A stretch of DNA of 64,000 bases from assembly GCA_022820925.1 (NCBI GenBank), contig JAJEEO010000003.1, forward strand, positions 1 to 64,000. The letters run 5' to 3'. The DNA is from Acidimicrobiia bacterium. GTDB lineage: Bacteria; Actinomycetota; Acidimicrobiia; Acidimicrobiales; Poriferisodalaceae. The translations under genes were made by a program, and so were the position numbers. The number at the start of each line of letters is the position of its first letter. The first letter of the stretch is position 1. This document shows, in pieces, positions 63,252 through 64,000 of this stretch. The notes beneath the pieces were generated by a model. That model had not been told where the DNA came from. It made no database searches and saw only the letters and a list, made by a program, of their open reading frames with translations.

Positions 63252-63294
63252 GAATGATCGGCAGCAGGGCGTAGGGCAGAAAGCGAGCAGACGC

Positions 63295-64000
63295 ATGGAG
63301 ATGATGAAGGCGGGCCGGATGGTCGATGTGGGTCGCATGGTGTGCGAAGAGATCCCGGTGCCGCCATTGGAGGAGGCCTCGTCAGACGCCGCACCATCGT
63401 CCCGACCAGACGCCGCCTTGGGCATGACGGCGGTGAGCTACGACGTGCTTATCCGCTCGGAGATGGCGTCGATCTGCGGCAGTGACCTGCACATGGTGAT
63501 GATGGGCGCCGGCCTGGCTCACCGTCCACCCTGCCCGCATGGCTTCCCGGGCCACGAAGGCATCGGCATGGTGGTGGAGAGCCGGGCGCCCGGGCTTCCG
63601 GAGGGCACGCACGTGCTGACGTTCCCGAATCCGCCGGTGGGCGAATGCTTCTGCGCCTTCCAGCGGATCAACTCCAGCTACTGCGTGCCATTGCCGGCCA
63701 GCGACGTGCCTCGTTCCCACCTGCTCATGGGCCAGCAGCTCGGCACGGTGATCTACGCCATGCGCCAGCACCCACGTGATGTCACCGGCGAGACCGTCGT
63801 GGTCATGGGCCAGGGCTCGGCGGGGCTGTTCTTCACCTACCTGCTGAAGCGGGCAGGCGCCGAGCGGGTCATCGTCTCGGACCTGTCACCGACTCGTCTC
63901 GCCCTCGCCGAGGCATACGGCGCGGATGAGTGCCTGAATGCCGCTGAGCTCGGGAACGCCGGCGTCATCGAGGCGGTCAAAGACATGACAAACGGTCGCG
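63295..64000 (+). CDS. Zinc-dependent MDR alcohol dehydrogenase, 3' end outside window
   Basis: The frame from ATG 63295 is open to the window end (235 codons seen). Catalytic zinc ligands are C61 in ICGSDLHM and H87/E88 in GHEG. The Rossmann motif is VVMGQGSAGLFFTYLLKRAG, followed by VSDLSPTRLALAEAYGADE. The four structural-zinc cysteines of typical alcohol dehydrogenases are missing; only isolated Cys in GECFC remain. The substrate is unknown. Confidence 0.75.
   Translation, partial: MEMMKAGRMVDVGRMVCEEIPVPPLEEASSDAAPSSRPDAALGMTAVSYDVLIRSEMASICGSDLHMVMMGAGLAHRPPCPHGFPGHEGIGMVVESRAPGLPEGTHVLTFPNPPVGECFCAFQRINSSYCVPLPASDVPRSHLLMGQQLGTVIYAMRQHPRDVTGETVVVMGQGSAGLFFTYLLKRAGAERVIVSDLSPTRLALAEAYGADECLNAAELGNAGVIEAVKDMTNGR

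Noticed and set aside
1..64000. CRISPR arrays, rRNA, tRNA, transposases or integrases
   Set aside because: No regularly spaced short repeats, no ribosomal RNA or tRNA signatures and no transposase or integrase motifs were recognised by reading; a dedicated scan could still find a tRNA.

Overview
This is a high-GC, gene-dense chromosomal stretch of an actinobacterium. F420/PPOX flavoproteins, an LLM oxidoreductase, a single-chain acyl-CoA carboxylase and Calx-beta/GLUG-type adhesin fragments point to a marine or sponge-associated Acidimicrobiia-like lineage. That lineage is an inference from gene content; no rRNA or tRNA was seen. At least ten genes appear to be leaderless: a TANNNT -10 hexamer sits 6-7 nt before an ATG/GTG. 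This fits actinobacteria and fixes several start codons.

Layout. 1-4.3 kb: end of a Calx-beta repeat protein, an AlbA_2/ATPase regulator with a repeated operator, a collapsed adhesin pseudogene and a PIN toxin-antitoxin pair. 4.3-12.5 kb: potassium-channel-like protein translationally coupled to an alpha/beta hydrolase, a small membrane protein, a DUF433/DUF5615 pair, a helicase-nuclease restriction enzyme carrying a 13-base homopolymer, a PPOX flavoprotein and a hydrolase. 12.7-16.6 kb: another PIN module, an AAA_14/DUF4143 ATPase and an unknown protein.

17-38.4 kb is the metabolic core, a methylated-amine utilisation locus. Tmm oxidises trimethylamine to TMAO, and Tdm splits TMAO to dimethylamine and formaldehyde. 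Amt probably imports ammonium or methylammonium. A GlnT/GmaS-type ligase with three glutamate-synthase-like subunits (MgsABC/GlxBCD) would convert methylamine through gamma-glutamylmethylamide to N-methylglutamate. A single-subunit DAO-type flavoprotein at the end of that operon could oxidise N-methylglutamate in place of the usual four-subunit dehydrogenase. A second DAO flavoprotein lies beside tmm, and an XRE-cupin regulator lies at the right edge. No dimethylamine monooxygenase (dmm) or mgdABCD genes are present in the window. The locus is interrupted twice by accessory DNA. One is a MamI-like restriction-modification cassette, flanked by a 97-bp duplicated 3' end of the DAO gene. The other is a block with a zinc-ribbon protein, a PLD-like nuclease and an RHH/PIN-like pair.

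38.4-56.6 kb is mostly catabolic: LLM and PPOX flavoproteins, a broken VapBC, thiolase/DUF35, chorismate mutase, nicotinamidase, two amidohydrolases, two aminotransferases, a TauE-like permease, acyl-CoA dehydrogenase, nitroreductase and an acyl-CoA carboxylase. 56.6-59 kb is a visibly AT-richer island with an AIPR-family abortive-infection gene. 59-64 kb holds an SDR/DUF2867 protein, an MFS transporter, a secreted lipoprotein esterase and the start of a zinc-dependent dehydrogenase cut by the window edge.
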